Made by a program: the position numbers and the translations under genes. Shown here piece by piece: positions 53,632 through 62,429 of a DNA stretch of 64,000 bases. Within the stretch, counting starts at the first letter, position 1, and every line of letters begins with the position of its first letter. This stretch comes from Acidimicrobiia bacterium (GTDB lineage: Bacteria > Actinomycetota > Acidimicrobiia > Spongiisociales > ZC4RG35). The notes under the pieces are model-generated. The model was not told the DNA's origin. It saw nothing but the letters and a program-made list of their open reading frames with translations, and did no database searches. Location of the stretch: contig JAICNB010000004.1 in NCBI GenBank assembly GCA_025928935.1, positions 1 to 64,000 on the forward strand. The letters are read 5' to 3'.

Positions 53632-55041
53632 GTGGCCACCGTTGACATAGATCTCGGCGCATATCAGCTGGGATGGCATGACGAGGTCGAGTATGCCTTC
53701 ACACCTCGCAAGGGCCTCGACGAGGACGTCATCAGGGAGATGTCGGCCATGAAGAAGGAGCCCGAGTGGATGCTCGAGTTCCGCCTCAAGGCGTACCAGC
53801 GGTTCCTTCGCAAGCCGATCCCCCAGTGGGGTGGTGGCGGCGCCCTCGACACCATCGATTTCGACGACATCTATTACTACGTCAAGCCGGCCGGTGAGCA
53901 GCAGAAAGACTGGGACATGGTCCCCGAGGGGATCAAGGCCACCTACGAGAAGCTGGGCATCCCCCAGGCCGAGCGCAAGTACCTGGCCGGGGTGACCGCG
54001 CAGTATGAGTCAGAGGTGGTCTACCACCGCAACCGGGAGGACCTGGAGAAGCTGGGTGTCCTCTTCACCGACATGGACACCGCTCTGCGGGACTACCCAG
54101 AGATCGTGAAGGAGTACTTCGGCACCATCATCCCGCCCAGTGACAACAAGTTCGCCGCCCTGAACTCGGCGGTGTGGTCCGGTGGGTCCTTCATCTACGT
54201 GCCGCCCGGGGTCCATGTCGATCAGCCGCTACAGGCCTACTTCCGGATCAACTCGGAGAACATGGGCCAGTTCGAGCGCACCCTGATCATCGTGGACGAA
54301 GGCGCATACGTCCACTATGTCGAGGGCTGCTCGGCACCGGTCTACACCACCGATTCACTCCATGCCGCGGTCGTGGAGATCGTGGTCAAGGAGAATGGGC
54401 GCTGCCGGTACACCACCATCCAGAATTGGTCGAACAACGTCTTCAACCTGGTGACCAAGCGGGCCGCCGCCTATCGCAACGCCACGATGGAATGGGTGGA
54501 CGGAAACCTGGGTTCCCGCCTCACCATGAAGTACCCGGCGGTGTGGCTGATGGAGCCCGGTGCGCATGGCGAGGTGCTCTCGATAGCGTTCGCCGGCGAA
54601 GGCCAGCATCAGGATGCCGGGGCCAAGATCATCCATGTGGCCGAGGACACCACCTCGACCATCGTCTCCAAGTCGATCTCGAAGTCCGGCGGCAGGGCGG
54701 GGTATCGCGGGCTGGTCCGGGTCGAGCCGGGAGCGGAGAACGCCAAGTCATTCGTGCGATGTGACGCCCTGATCCTCGACGAGAAGAGTCGCTCCGACAC
54801 CTATCCCTACATGGAGATCGAGGAGAACGACGCCGAGATCGGCCACGAGGCCACTGTGTCCAAGGTGGGCGAGGAACAGCTCTTCTATCTGATGTCCCGC
54901 GGTCTCACCGAGGACCAGGCCACCTCCATGATCGTCGCCGGCTTCATCGAGCCCATCGTCAAGGAGCTCCCGATGGAGTACGCAGTCGAGATGAACCGGC
55001 TCATCGAGCTCAATATGGCGGAGGCGGGAGCAATCGGCTGA
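53632..55041 (+). CDS. sufB: Fe-S cluster assembly protein SufB
   Basis: 469 residues, GTG start. [98 protein letters not shown] and [27 protein letters not shown] are the SufB beta-helix motifs. It builds Fe-S clusters with SufC and SufD. SufC, SufD, SufS and SufU do not follow: the next gene is unrelated and on the other strand, so this sufB stands alone. Confidence 0.97.
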   Translation: MATVDIDLGAYQLGWHDEVEYAFTPRKGLDEDVIREMSAMKKEPEWMLEFRLKAYQRFLRKPIPQWGGGGALDTIDFDDIYYYVKPAGEQQKDWDMVPEGIKATYEKLGIPQAERKYLAGVTAQYESEVVYHRNREDLEKLGVLFTDMDTALRDYPEIVKEYFGTIIPPSDNKFAALNSAVWSGGSFIYVPPGVHVDQPLQAYFRINSENMGQFERTLIIVDEGAYVHYVEGCSAPVYTTDSLHAAVVEIVVKENGRCRYTTIQNWSNNVFNLVTKRAAAYRNATMEWVDGNLGSRLTMKYPAVWLMEPGAHGEVLSIAFAGEGQHQDAGAKIIHVAEDTTSTIVSKSISKSGGRAGYRGLVRVEPGAENAKSFVRCDALILDEKSRSDTYPYMEIEENDAEIGHEATVSKVGEEQLFYLMSRGLTEDQATSMIVAGFIEPIVKELPMEYAVEMNRLIELNMAEAGAIG

Positions 55042-55068
55042 GACCTGACCGTCTCACCACGTCATACG

Positions 55069-55419
55069 TCACGCCCGTCGTGTGTCGAGCTTCTGGATGA
55101 GCTCGTGGGCGGCCAACTCGATCTCCTTGTGATCCCACTGCGTGGCGCGGAACCGGCAGGCCATCAGGCCACTGCGGTGGAGACGTCGGAAGTCACCGAG
55201 GACGAATGCGTACCGTGCCTTGGTCTCATCCCCGGCACCATCGGTCAAGCCGAGATGCCATCGTGAGTACTCGGCCCAGTCAGCACGCTCGAGAAATTCG
55301 TTCTCGTCCGCCGCTGTCGGCTGGACGTCAGACCACTCACTCCGCACCACATAGCGTCGGGCCGCGATCATCTCTTCGGCGTGTGTCACCGCCGCCTCGT
55401 TGACGAGGTATTTGGGCAT
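55069..55419 (-). CDS. Conserved actinobacterial protein of unknown function
   Basis: 116 residues, starting MPKYLVNEAAVTHAEEMIAARRYVVRSEWSD. ADWAEYSRWHLGLTDGAGDETKARYAFVLGDFRRLHRSGLMACRF is Trp/Arg-rich and probably compact and helical. A 110-115-residue protein of this pattern is widespread in actinobacteria; its role is not known to me. Confidence 0.76.
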   Translation of the reverse strand: MPKYLVNEAAVTHAEEMIAARRYVVRSEWSDVQPTAADENEFLERADWAEYSRWHLGLTDGAGDETKARYAFVLGDFRRLHRSGLMACRFRATQWDHKEIELAAHELIQKLDTRRA

Positions 55420-55438
55420 GACCGGTAGATCCGGGCCT

Positions 55439-55624
55439 CTACCCCTGGACGATGGTGACGTCTACCTCTTCGGGGAGGCTCTCGTCCGAGGTGTTGTTGA
55501 CCAGGTACCAGATCCCCAACACCAGCGCGATGGCGATCAGGGCCCCGGCGACGATCATGCCGAAACTCCCCCCTCCGCTCCTGGTGTCGGTGACTATGAT
55601 CTCGCGGTCTCTGTCGTTGCTCAT
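55439..55624 (-). CDS. Small single-pass membrane protein
   Basis: 61 residues from ATG 55624: a charged N-terminus, one helix (FGMIVAGALIAIALVLGIWYLV), and an acidic outer tail (SLPEEVDVTI). AGGGAAGGAA lies upstream. No family assigned. Probably cotranscribed with the 116-residue protein 19 bases downstream. Confidence 0.65.
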   Translation of the reverse strand: MSNDRDREIIVTDTRSGGGSFGMIVAGALIAIALVLGIWYLVNNTSDESLPEEVDVTIVQG

Positions 55625-55736
55625 TGGCGTTTCCTTCCCTCTCGAAACAGCCAATTACCACGGCTCCAGGGTGAACAAACCACCGAGTCTCCCGCCCGAT
55701 TTATCCTGGTTCGGACCGTGACCCCGGAGACATTCG

Positions 55737-57053
55737 ATTAGCACCTTCCTGGGGCTGGCCGCGGTCCTCGTCCTCATCCTGCTCACCGGCTTCTTCGTGG
55801 CGGCTGAGTTCGCCCTCGTCGCGGTCGATCGCAGCAACGTCGAGCGCAAAGCTCAGGAGGGGGAACGCCCGGCCCGTCGGATCCTGGGCTCGCTGCGAAA
55901 TCTCTCGTTCGAGTTGTCCGGCGCCCAGTTGGGGATCACGCTCACCTCGCTCATCCTCGGCGCTATCGCCGAGCCCACGGTGGCCGCCCTGATAGAGCCA
56001 CTCGTCTCGTCGGTCCCGTTCCTGTCGGTTACCGCAGCCCCGGCTGTCTCGCTGGTGATCGCGTTCATCCTCGCCACCGGAGGGGCGATGGTGTTCGGTG
56101 AGCTCGTCCCCAAGAACCTGGCCATCGCCCGGCCCTACTTCTCTGCCGTTTGGTTCGCGATCCCCCTACAGGTCCTGAACCGCCTGATACGGCCGCTCAT
56201 CCTCTTCCTCAACGAGTCCGCCAACTGGACGGTGCGAAAGCTGGGGATCGAACCTAGGGAAGAGCTGGCCGGTGTCCGCTCGATGGAGGAGCTGGAGCTC
56301 ATGATCCGGTCTTCGGGCGAAGAAGGCCGTCTCGACGACGACGAGCTTGCGCTGCTCACACGTGCCATCACCTTCACCGAGAAGGTGGCGGCCGACGCGA
56401 TGGTGCCGCGGGTGGCGGTTTCTGGACTGAGCCGTCACGATTCGATAGCCGAGTTGCGGCGGGCCTCGGCCGCGACCGGCCATTCCCGCTTCCCAGTGTT
56501 CGACGAGGACCTCGACGACATCGTCGGCGTGGTCCACGTCAAGGACAGCTTCAACGTGCCCGAGTCGCGGGTGCCGGTCACCCCGGTCGGGGAGATATCG
56601 AAGCCTGCCCTGCAGGTTCCGGAGTCGAGCACCCTCGAATATCTCCTGACCCAGCTCCAGACCGAAGGCCGCGGAATGGCCGTAGTGGTGGACGAATACG
56701 GGGGCACCGCCGGAATCGTGACGATCGAGGACCTGCTCGAGGAGATCTTCGGGGAGATCGAGGACGAGTACGACCCTGCGACCACCACGACTGGCGAGGC
56801 TTCCGAGGAGGTCGAGGTCCTCTCCGGTCTGCTCCATCGTCACGAGGTAGAAGAGCTGATTGGCTTCGAATGGCCCGAGGGTCGGTACGAGACCCTCGGT
56901 GGCTTCATGGTGTCCAGCCTGGGGAGGTTTCCCGCCCAGGGGGAGATCGTCCGCGTGGGCGGCACGGTGTTCGAGGTGCTCTCGATGGATGGCCATCGGG
57001 TCGATCAGGTGCGCGTCACCAGGGACACCTCACATGAGGAAGGCGAGAGGTGA
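55737..57053 (+). CDS. CorC/HlyC family transporter-like protein 1 (DUF21-CBS), apparent ATT start
   Basis: About 438 residues: DUF21 membrane domain (VLVLILLTGFFVAAEFALVAVDRS, TLTSLILGAIAEPTVAAL, GGAMVFGELVPKNLAIARPY), a CBS pair (ADAMVPRVAVSGLSRHDS, GVVHVKDSF, GMAVVVDEYGGTAGIVTIEDL) and the CorC_HlyC C-terminal domain. An in-frame stop sits at 55719. The only start codons after it that keep the first helix are ATT 55737, with CGGAGA 6 bases upstream, and CTG 55749. GTG 55797 would delete half of the helix. I choose ATT. The family is linked to magnesium or cobalt efflux. Confidence 0.85.
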   Translation: MSTFLGLAAVLVLILLTGFFVAAEFALVAVDRSNVERKAQEGERPARRILGSLRNLSFELSGAQLGITLTSLILGAIAEPTVAALIEPLVSSVPFLSVTAAPAVSLVIAFILATGGAMVFGELVPKNLAIARPYFSAVWFAIPLQVLNRLIRPLILFLNESANWTVRKLGIEPREELAGVRSMEELELMIRSSGEEGRLDDDELALLTRAITFTEKVAADAMVPRVAVSGLSRHDSIAELRRASAATGHSRFPVFDEDLDDIVGVVHVKDSFNVPESRVPVTPVGEISKPALQVPESSTLEYLLTQLQTEGRGMAVVVDEYGGTAGIVTIEDLLEEIFGEIEDEYDPATTTTGEASEEVEVLSGLLHRHEVEELIGFEWPEGRYETLGGFMVSSLGRFPAQGEIVRVGGTVFEVLSMDGHRVDQVRVTRDTSHEEGER

Positions 57054-58333
57054 ACTGGTCGGCACTCCTCTGGCTGGTGGTCTTGCTCCTCGCGAACGGG
57101 TTCTTCGTAGCGGCCGAGTTCGCCTACATCACCGCTCGTCGCAACCTTCTCGAGCAGGTCCCACGGCGATCGGCCCAGGTTGCAGTTGGCCTCAACAAGA
57201 ACCTCACTCTCAGCCTTGCCGCAGCCCAGCTCGGGATCACCATGGCCTCGTTGGTCCTGGGTGCCGTCGCCGAGCCGGCCGTGGCCACGATCTTCGAGCT
57301 CTTGCTCGGGCCTTTGCCCCTCTCGGAGAACGTGATCCATTGGATCTCGCTCGTGATCGCGCTCCTGATCGTCGTGTTCCTGCACATGGTGATAGGGGAG
57401 ATGGCCCCCAAGAACATCACGATCTCCGCCCCGGAGCGCACCGCGGTGGCGCTGGCCCTACCTTTCCGCGCCTTCATCATCATCTTCAAGCCGTTGATCT
57501 GGCTGCTCAACGGCAGTGCCAATGGCGTCCTCAGGCTGTTCGGGGTCCCCGCCACCGATGCGCTGGAGGTCGGTCACTCGGCCGAGGACCTGGCCGTGAT
57601 CATCGGCACGGGCCGCAAGGAGGGGGTCATCGAAGACTTCGCCCATCGACTGCTGACCGGGGCGATCACCTTCGGCGACCTCGATGCGTCAGAGGTGATG
57701 GTGCCCAGGCCGGACGTCCAAGCTGCCGCGGCCGACACCCCTGTTTCCGGCATCCAGGAGCTGATGAGGGTCACCGGGCACTCCAGGATCCCGCTCTATG
57801 CCGGGAACATCGACGAGATCGTCGGGTTGGTCCACGTCAAGGATCTCATGGACGACCACATCGATCGGGAAGCGTCGCTGCCCGTCTCCTCGTTACGGGC
57901 GCCCCTGGTCGTGCCCGAGACGGCGCCACTCAGGTCGGTGCTCGACGAGATGCGCCAGTCCCGAACCCATCTCGCCGTGGTTGTCGACGAGCACGGCAGC
58001 ACCGCCGGGATCATCACGATGGAGGACATCGCAGAAGAGCTCGTGGGCGAGATCGCCGACGAGCACGACCTGAGCTCCCGCCCGGTCTCGGTCGACGCGA
58101 ACGGGCGCATCGTTGCTTCCGGCACGGTCCGCCCCGACGAACTGGCCCGCTTCGGGGTGAGGCTGCCGTCTGGTGACTACGAGACGATCGGGGGCCTCGT
58201 GATGGATCGGCTGGGACGGGTCCCTCGCCGGGGAGACGTCATCGAGGACACAGGTTGGCGATTGAAGGTGCGAAGCATCGAGGGTCGACGGGTCGGCGAG
58301 GTCGAGATCACGGCGATGGACAGCGCCCAGTAG
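57050..58333 (+). CDS. CorC/HlyC family transporter-like protein 2 (DUF21-CBS)
   Basis: 427 residues; GTG overlaps its paralogue by 4 bases. LVVLLLANGFFVAAEFAYITARRNLLE, GITMASLVLGAVAEPAVATI and HMVIGEMAPKNITISAPER form the DUF21 domain; SEVMVPRPDVQAAAADT, GLVHVKDLM and HLAVVVDEHGSTAGIITMEDI the CBS pair; then CorC_HlyC. The pair probably forms a heteromer for metal-ion efflux, as DUF21 genes are often adjacent in actinobacteria. Confidence 0.92.
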   Translation: MNWSALLWLVVLLLANGFFVAAEFAYITARRNLLEQVPRRSAQVAVGLNKNLTLSLAAAQLGITMASLVLGAVAEPAVATIFELLLGPLPLSENVIHWISLVIALLIVVFLHMVIGEMAPKNITISAPERTAVALALPFRAFIIIFKPLIWLLNGSANGVLRLFGVPATDALEVGHSAEDLAVIIGTGRKEGVIEDFAHRLLTGAITFGDLDASEVMVPRPDVQAAAADTPVSGIQELMRVTGHSRIPLYAGNIDEIVGLVHVKDLMDDHIDREASLPVSSLRAPLVVPETAPLRSVLDEMRQSRTHLAVVVDEHGSTAGIITMEDIAEELVGEIADEHDLSSRPVSVDANGRIVASGTVRPDELARFGVRLPSGDYETIGGLVMDRLGRVPRRGDVIEDTGWRLKVRSIEGRRVGEVEITAMDSAQ

Positions 58334-58372
58334 GTGCGGATGGACGGCGGCGCGCAGTAGGCCGCCTCGCCG

Positions 58373-58636
58373 TCAGCTGGATCGTCCGACGACGTAGCCG
58401 AGAATCAGGCCGCCCGCGGCGGCCCAGACGAGGGAGAAGTTGTCCCCGACCGAGGCTATCGAGGGGGCGCCAACGATCCTCATGATCGTCGAACCAACGA
58501 TTCCCCCGATGATGCCCATGAGGATCGAGCCGAGGAGGTTCGTGGCGCTGGCCACGAACCCCGCGATCAGGCCTGCGACGCCGCCGACGGCACCGACAAC
58601 GGCCAGAGCCTGCCAGGTCGAGGCGTCTAGAAACAC
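58373..58636 (-). CDS. GlsB/YeaQ/YmgE-type small membrane protein
   Basis: 87 residues, GTG start. Three glycine-rich helices: ALAVVGAVGGVAGLIAGFVA, NLLGSILMGIIGGIVGSTIM and SLVWAAAGGLILGYVVG. The family (transglycosylase-associated in name only) is often stress-induced. Convergent with the CorC pair. Confidence 0.82.
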   Translation of the reverse strand: MFLDASTWQALAVVGAVGGVAGLIAGFVASATNLLGSILMGIIGGIVGSTIMRIVGAPSIASVGDNFSLVWAAAGGLILGYVVGRSS

Positions 58637-58688
58637 GCCAGTGACTCCCGGTGGCCCGGCTTTGGGCGGATGGGAGCCGACCGGGCGC

Positions 58689-58931
58689 TCAGGCTGATAC
58701 GACTTTCTCTTCGACCACCGTCGTCATGGGGAACTGCACCGATCTTCCCGCCATGCTGAAGGGCTCGGTCAGCATCACCACGATGGTGGAGGGCCCACGT
58801 GAGATCACGTGTCCCGTGTATGTGTGAATTCCTTCTTGATCCTGGGTTATGAATGTAACGACCATGTACCTATCTCTCCGACTCACATAATCGTCATCCG
58901 GTTTCACTATGAGTTGGGTCTTGAGACCCAT
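58689..58931 (-). CDS. Small protein of unknown function
   Basis: 80 residues: MGLKTQLIVKPDDDYVSRRD, VVTFITQDQEGIHTYTGHVISRGPSTIVVMLTEPFSMAGRSVQFPM. Alternating beta pattern, no membrane helix or signal. The 5' end is less GC-rich than the neighbourhood, so recent acquisition or a spurious call are both possible; the codon pattern across the body looks coding. Confidence 0.58.
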   Translation of the reverse strand: MGLKTQLIVKPDDDYVSRRDRYMVVTFITQDQEGIHTYTGHVISRGPSTIVVMLTEPFSMAGRSVQFPMTTVVEEKVVSA

Positions 58932-59000
58932 ACTGGTGGCTGACCGGGGTGACTCTCGGTTTATCCATTCGTTACCGGCCGCGACCTAACTTGGATAGAA

Positions 59001-59675
59001 GTGCGTCTGTTAGTTGTCGAAGATGAGCCCGACCTGGCCAATGCCATCGCCCGAGGGCTGCGCCGGGACGGGCACGCCGTCGATGTCGCGCTGACCGCCG
59101 TGGATGCCGACATGAAGCTCCGCACCGCCGGGTACGACCTGGTGTGTCTCGACTGGAGCCTTCCCGATGGTTCGGGGATCACGCTGTGCAGGGAACTGGT
59201 GAGTGGAGAGCTGCCGACCCTGGAGGGGGAGAGGCCGAGAATCCTGATGCTCACTGCACGCGACGGAGTCGAAGACCGTGTCACGGGTCTGGACTCGGGA
59301 GCAGACGACTATCTGGTCAAGCCTTTTGCCTTCGCCGAGCTGTCGGCCCGTGTGCGTGCACTACTGCGGCGGGATGAGGGCGTGGACCCGGTCCTGGAGG
59401 TGGGGCCACTTCGGCTCGACCCCGCGCGCTTCGAGGCAAGGCGGGAGGGCATGGTCCTGGAGCTGACGGCCAAGGAGTTCTCCCTCCTTCACTACTTCAT
59501 GGCCCATGCCGGGCAGGTGCTGAGCCAGGAGCACCTGCTGGAGCATGTCTGGGACGAGATGGCAGACCCGATGACCAACGTGGTCCGGGTCACGGTCAGC
59601 AATCTACGGAAGAAGCTCGGTGACCCACCCTTGATCGAGACGGTGCCGGGCCGGGGCTACAGGCTGGGCCAGTGA
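59001..59675 (+). CDS. OmpR/PhoB-family response regulator
   Basis: 224 residues, GTG start. Receiver domain: EDE at 7-9, phospho-acceptor D51 (VCLDWSLPDG), Thr in MLTARDG, Lys in DYLVKPF. Winged HTH: LELTAKEFSLLHYFMAHAGQVLSQEHLLEHVWDE and NVVRVTVSNLRKKLG. Operon with the histidine kinase (TGATG) and HtrA. Confidence 0.95.
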   Translation: MRLLVVEDEPDLANAIARGLRRDGHAVDVALTAVDADMKLRTAGYDLVCLDWSLPDGSGITLCRELVSGELPTLEGERPRILMLTARDGVEDRVTGLDSGADDYLVKPFAFAELSARVRALLRRDEGVDPVLEVGPLRLDPARFEARREGMVLELTAKEFSLLHYFMAHAGQVLSQEHLLEHVWDEMADPMTNVVRVTVSNLRKKLGDPPLIETVPGRGYRLGQ

Positions 59676-60820
59676 TGCGGGACTCGCTGCGCTTCCGGCT
59701 ATCGGTCCAGTACTCGGCAATCGTGTTCGGGCTGGGAGGAGCCCTGCTCGGCCTGGTATATCTCGCGCTCCGAAACTGGCTCCGAGGCCAGACCATGACC
59801 CAATACGTCTGGAGCGGCCGCCCGGTGGTTGTCGATGGTGTGGAGGTCGGGGTCCTCCCGACCCTCGCCACCCGTGAGGTCCGGATGATCGAGTCGGTCT
59901 ACAACGAGATCGTCCTCAATCAGGTGGCCAAGTGGACCATCGTCGCCCTCGTCGCCCTTTTCCTGCTCAGCATGGTCGTTGGGTGGGTCATGTCGGGCCG
60001 AGTACTACGCCCGGTCGAGGAGATCACGAATGTCGCCCGCGACATCCAGGCGTTCGATCTCAGCCGTCGCATCGGCCTCGAGGGCCCCGATGACGAGATA
60101 ACCCGTCTCGCCGCGACGTTCGACAGCATGCTGGAACGGCTCGACCGTGCCTTTGCCAGTCAGCGGCGCTTCCTTGCCGACACGAGCCATGACCTGAGGA
60201 CACCGCTGGCCGTGATCAGATCCAATGTCGAGGTGGTGGCCGACGATAAAGCGGCGACTGTCGGCGATTGGCGGGAGGTCGGCGGGATCGTCCAGCGCAA
60301 CACCGAGAAGATGTCGGAGATGATCGACGGGCTCCTCGCGACCGCACGACTGCAGACGGGGAAGGCGCAGGCCGTCGCCTTGAGTCTGGAGGATCTCGTC
60401 GCCTCCAAAGGGTCCGAGTACTCCAAGCCGCTGGCCGAGAAGGGCATATCGCTGGTCATTGACGCCGCTCCGGCGCTGGTCGAAGGTGTGCCCGTCTCCC
60501 TCGACCGCGCCCTCACCAACCTGCTCGACAACGCAATCGTCGTCTCTGAGGCCGGCTCGGAGATCACGATCGCATCGGGCATGGACGACGATTGGGCGTG
60601 GATGGCCGTGACCGATCGAGGCCCGGGTCTCCCGGAAGAGCCGGAGGGGGGGCGCATCGGCCTGGGTCTGTCGATCGTCGAGCAAATCGCAGAGGCGCAT
60701 GCTGGCTCTCTCGTCTCCACGCCCGGGCCCGACGGGGCAGGGACGACGATGACCATCTGGCTTCCCGGACCGGGGGCCGATGGGCCGGCCCCTGTCCGTG
60801 CGCCCTTTACAAAGGGTTGA
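59675..60820 (+). CDS. Sensor histidine kinase (HAMP type)
   Basis: 381 residues from ATG 59675. Two membrane helices (SAIVFGLGGALLGLVYLAL, WTIVALVALFLLSMVVGWVM) flank a short outer loop of about 50 residues; HAMP (RVLRPVEEITNVARDIQAFD); H172 in LADTSHDLRTPLAVIRSN; N box NLLDNAIV; G boxes DRGPGLPEEP and GRIGLGLSIVEQIAEAH. The trigger is probably envelope stress, given the HtrA gene downstream; that is inference. Confidence 0.94.
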   Translation: MRDSLRFRLSVQYSAIVFGLGGALLGLVYLALRNWLRGQTMTQYVWSGRPVVVDGVEVGVLPTLATREVRMIESVYNEIVLNQVAKWTIVALVALFLLSMVVGWVMSGRVLRPVEEITNVARDIQAFDLSRRIGLEGPDDEITRLAATFDSMLERLDRAFASQRRFLADTSHDLRTPLAVIRSNVEVVADDKAATVGDWREVGGIVQRNTEKMSEMIDGLLATARLQTGKAQAVALSLEDLVASKGSEYSKPLAEKGISLVIDAAPALVEGVPVSLDRALTNLLDNAIVVSEAGSEITIASGMDDDWAWMAVTDRGPGLPEEPEGGRIGLGLSIVEQIAEAHAGSLVSTPGPDGAGTTMTIWLPGPGADGPAPVRAPFTKG

Positions 60821-60863
60821 TGTCATCGCTCCTACGGTGGTGGGTAGGAGGTTTCACACAGAC

Positions 60864-62147
60864 ATGAGCAGCGAAGATACGACTCACGGCGCTTTCCCCG
60901 CTTCGAGTGAAGAGGCGGGCGCCCCCTCGAGCGAAACGGTGCAGAGCCCGATAGCCACCCAAGACCCCGCGCCCCAGCCGGCAACCGCCGAGCCTGTCGA
61001 ACCGGCCGGTGCCCTTCCCGCGGCGACGACAGGCCCACCCCCTGCCCGGCCGCCCGCCCAGCCCCCTGTCAAGAGGTCGTCGGGTCGGGTATCGCCGTGG
61101 TTGATCGGTCTGATCGCCCTGCTTCTGGTGGTCGGGTCGTCGGCCGCCACCTACCTGATCACCACGATCGACGATCAACCGGAAGTCTCGGCCGATGGGA
61201 CTCCAGCCCCTGGCGCCGACGATGAGACCCAGGCCGAGGGCGTCGCGCCGGATGAGCTGGTTCCCGGCGAGGAGCCCGTGGCTGATGCCGCCGCGGTGAT
61301 CCTGCCCTCCGTCGTGCAGATCCAGACCGGTTCCGGTCCCAACTCGGGAGTTGGCTCGGGTGTGATCTACGACTCGAACGGGCTCATCCTCACCGCGGCC
61401 CATGTCGTGTCCGGTCAGGAGACCGTGACCGTTCGGTTCGCTGATGGGGAGCAAGTCGAAGGGACCGTCGTAGGAGGCACAGCAGGTGCCGATGTCGCCG
61501 TCGTCCAGGTCGACCGCACCGGGCTGCCCGCAGCCGAGCTGGCGCTCGATGACGACCCCGAGGTGGGCCAGATGGCAATCGCCGTAGGAAGCCCATGGGG
61601 GCTCCAGGGCACCGTCACCGCCGGCATCATCTCGGCAGTGGACCAGGCAATCCCGCAGGGCGGCTCGGCCAGGGCAGTCCTGCAGACCGACGCCGCCATC
61701 AACCCCGGCAACTCCGGTGGCCCGCTGGTCGATCGTGAGGGCCGGGTCATCGGGATCAACGTGTCCATATTCAGCCTCTCGGGGGCAAATGATGGTGTTG
61801 GCTTTGCAGTCCCGATCGACATCGCCCATGACATCGCGGAGCGAGTGGTTGCCGGCGAGGAGATCCAGTCTGCCTATCTCGGCGTGTCCCTGGGCGTGGT
61901 CGAGACCGGTCAGGCGGGTGCCCTCGTCGAAGAGGTGACCCCCGGCACCGGTGCCGCTGAGGCCGGGCTCCAGCCCGGGGACCTGGTCGTCTCGATCGAC
62001 GGCGTCCCCGTGCAGAGTGGTGGCGACCTCGCCGCCCAGATTCAGACCCACCAACCGGGCGACAGCGTCGACCTGGAAGTCGTCCGGGATGGGGCGCCAA
62101 GCACCATCTCGGTGACACTGGGTGAGCGGCCGGTGAACCTCGGCTGA
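60864..62147 (+). CDS. HtrA/DegP-type membrane serine protease with PDZ domain
   Basis: 427 residues from ATG 60864 (GTAGGAGG upstream). Cytoplasmic N-terminus of about 75 residues rich in Pro/Ala, one helix (PWLIGLIALLLVVGSSAATYL), trypsin-like domain with His in LILTAAHVVSG, Asp in AGADVAVVQVD and Ser in NPGNSGGPLVD, then a PDZ domain (GVSLGVVETGQAGALVEEVTPGTGAAEAGLQPGDLVVSIDG). Degrades or chaperones misfolded exported proteins. Controlled, by position, by the two-component system. Confidence 0.95.
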   Translation: MSSEDTTHGAFPASSEEAGAPSSETVQSPIATQDPAPQPATAEPVEPAGALPAATTGPPPARPPAQPPVKRSSGRVSPWLIGLIALLLVVGSSAATYLITTIDDQPEVSADGTPAPGADDETQAEGVAPDELVPGEEPVADAAAVILPSVVQIQTGSGPNSGVGSGVIYDSNGLILTAAHVVSGQETVTVRFADGEQVEGTVVGGTAGADVAVVQVDRTGLPAAELALDDDPEVGQMAIAVGSPWGLQGTVTAGIISAVDQAIPQGGSARAVLQTDAAINPGNSGGPLVDREGRVIGINVSIFSLSGANDGVGFAVPIDIAHDIAERVVAGEEIQSAYLGVSLGVVETGQAGALVEEVTPGTGAAEAGLQPGDLVVSIDGVPVQSGGDLAAQIQTHQPGDSVDLEVVRDGAPSTISVTLGERPVNLG

Positions 62148-62171
62148 CTCCTCAGACTCCTATGGGCGGCC

Positions 62172-62231
62172 CTCCCTCCAAGAGGGAGAGAAGCTCCTCC
62201 CGGTGGGCCCGGCTATCATGGCCGGGCCCAC
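62172..62231 (+). terminator. Double GC-rich hairpin after htrA
   Basis: CTCCCTC-CAA-GAGGGAG (7 bp, 62172-62188) is followed by an 11-bp perfect hairpin GTGGGCCCGGC...GCCGGGCCCAC (62203-62231). No T-run, as often in actinobacterial terminators. The loop of the second hairpin contains TATCAT, which could double as the -10 box of the riboswitch transcript. Confidence 0.5.
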
Positions 62232-62350
62232 TGTCATGCAGGGGGTGCCCCGGAGACAGCGAAGTCGGTTGGAACCCGATGCTGTCCCGCAACTGTGAAG
62301 CCTCCCTGAGGAGGACGAGCCAGGTCGCCTGAGCTCCAGGGCCACGACGA
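62232..62350 (+). ncRNA. Cobalamin riboswitch
   Basis: GGTGCCCC, GGTTGGAACCCGATGCTG (62268-62285), TCCCGCAACTGTGA (62284-62297) and the B12 box GAGCCAGGTCGCCTGAGC (62317-62334) are the conserved core of the cobalamin riboswitch in the correct order. It lies upstream of an ABC importer whose solute-binding protein is a BtuF-like lipoprotein. High cobalamin should reduce expression. Boundaries are approximate. Confidence 0.93.
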
Positions 62351-62401
62351 AAGTCTCGGATGAAGACGGAAGCGTGGGCTCAGGGAAGCCACCGGCCTCT
62401 T

Positions 62402-62423
62402 CATCCTCCGATGACGGAGGATG
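62402..62423 (+). promoter_or_regulatory. Ribosome-binding-site hairpin of the cobalamin riboswitch
   Basis: CATCCTCCG-ATGA-CGGAGGATG is a 9-bp perfect hairpin. Its 3' arm contains GGAGG (62416-62420), the ribosome site for ATG 62430 at 9 bases. When the hairpin forms, the ribosome site is closed, so control is probably at translation. Confidence 0.75.
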
Positions 62424-62429
62424 TTTCAT

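Noticed and set aside
60807..62054. 415-codon minus-strand frame over the HtrA gene
   Set aside because: HtrA has an intact catalytic triad and PDZ domain; the antisense frame has no motif.
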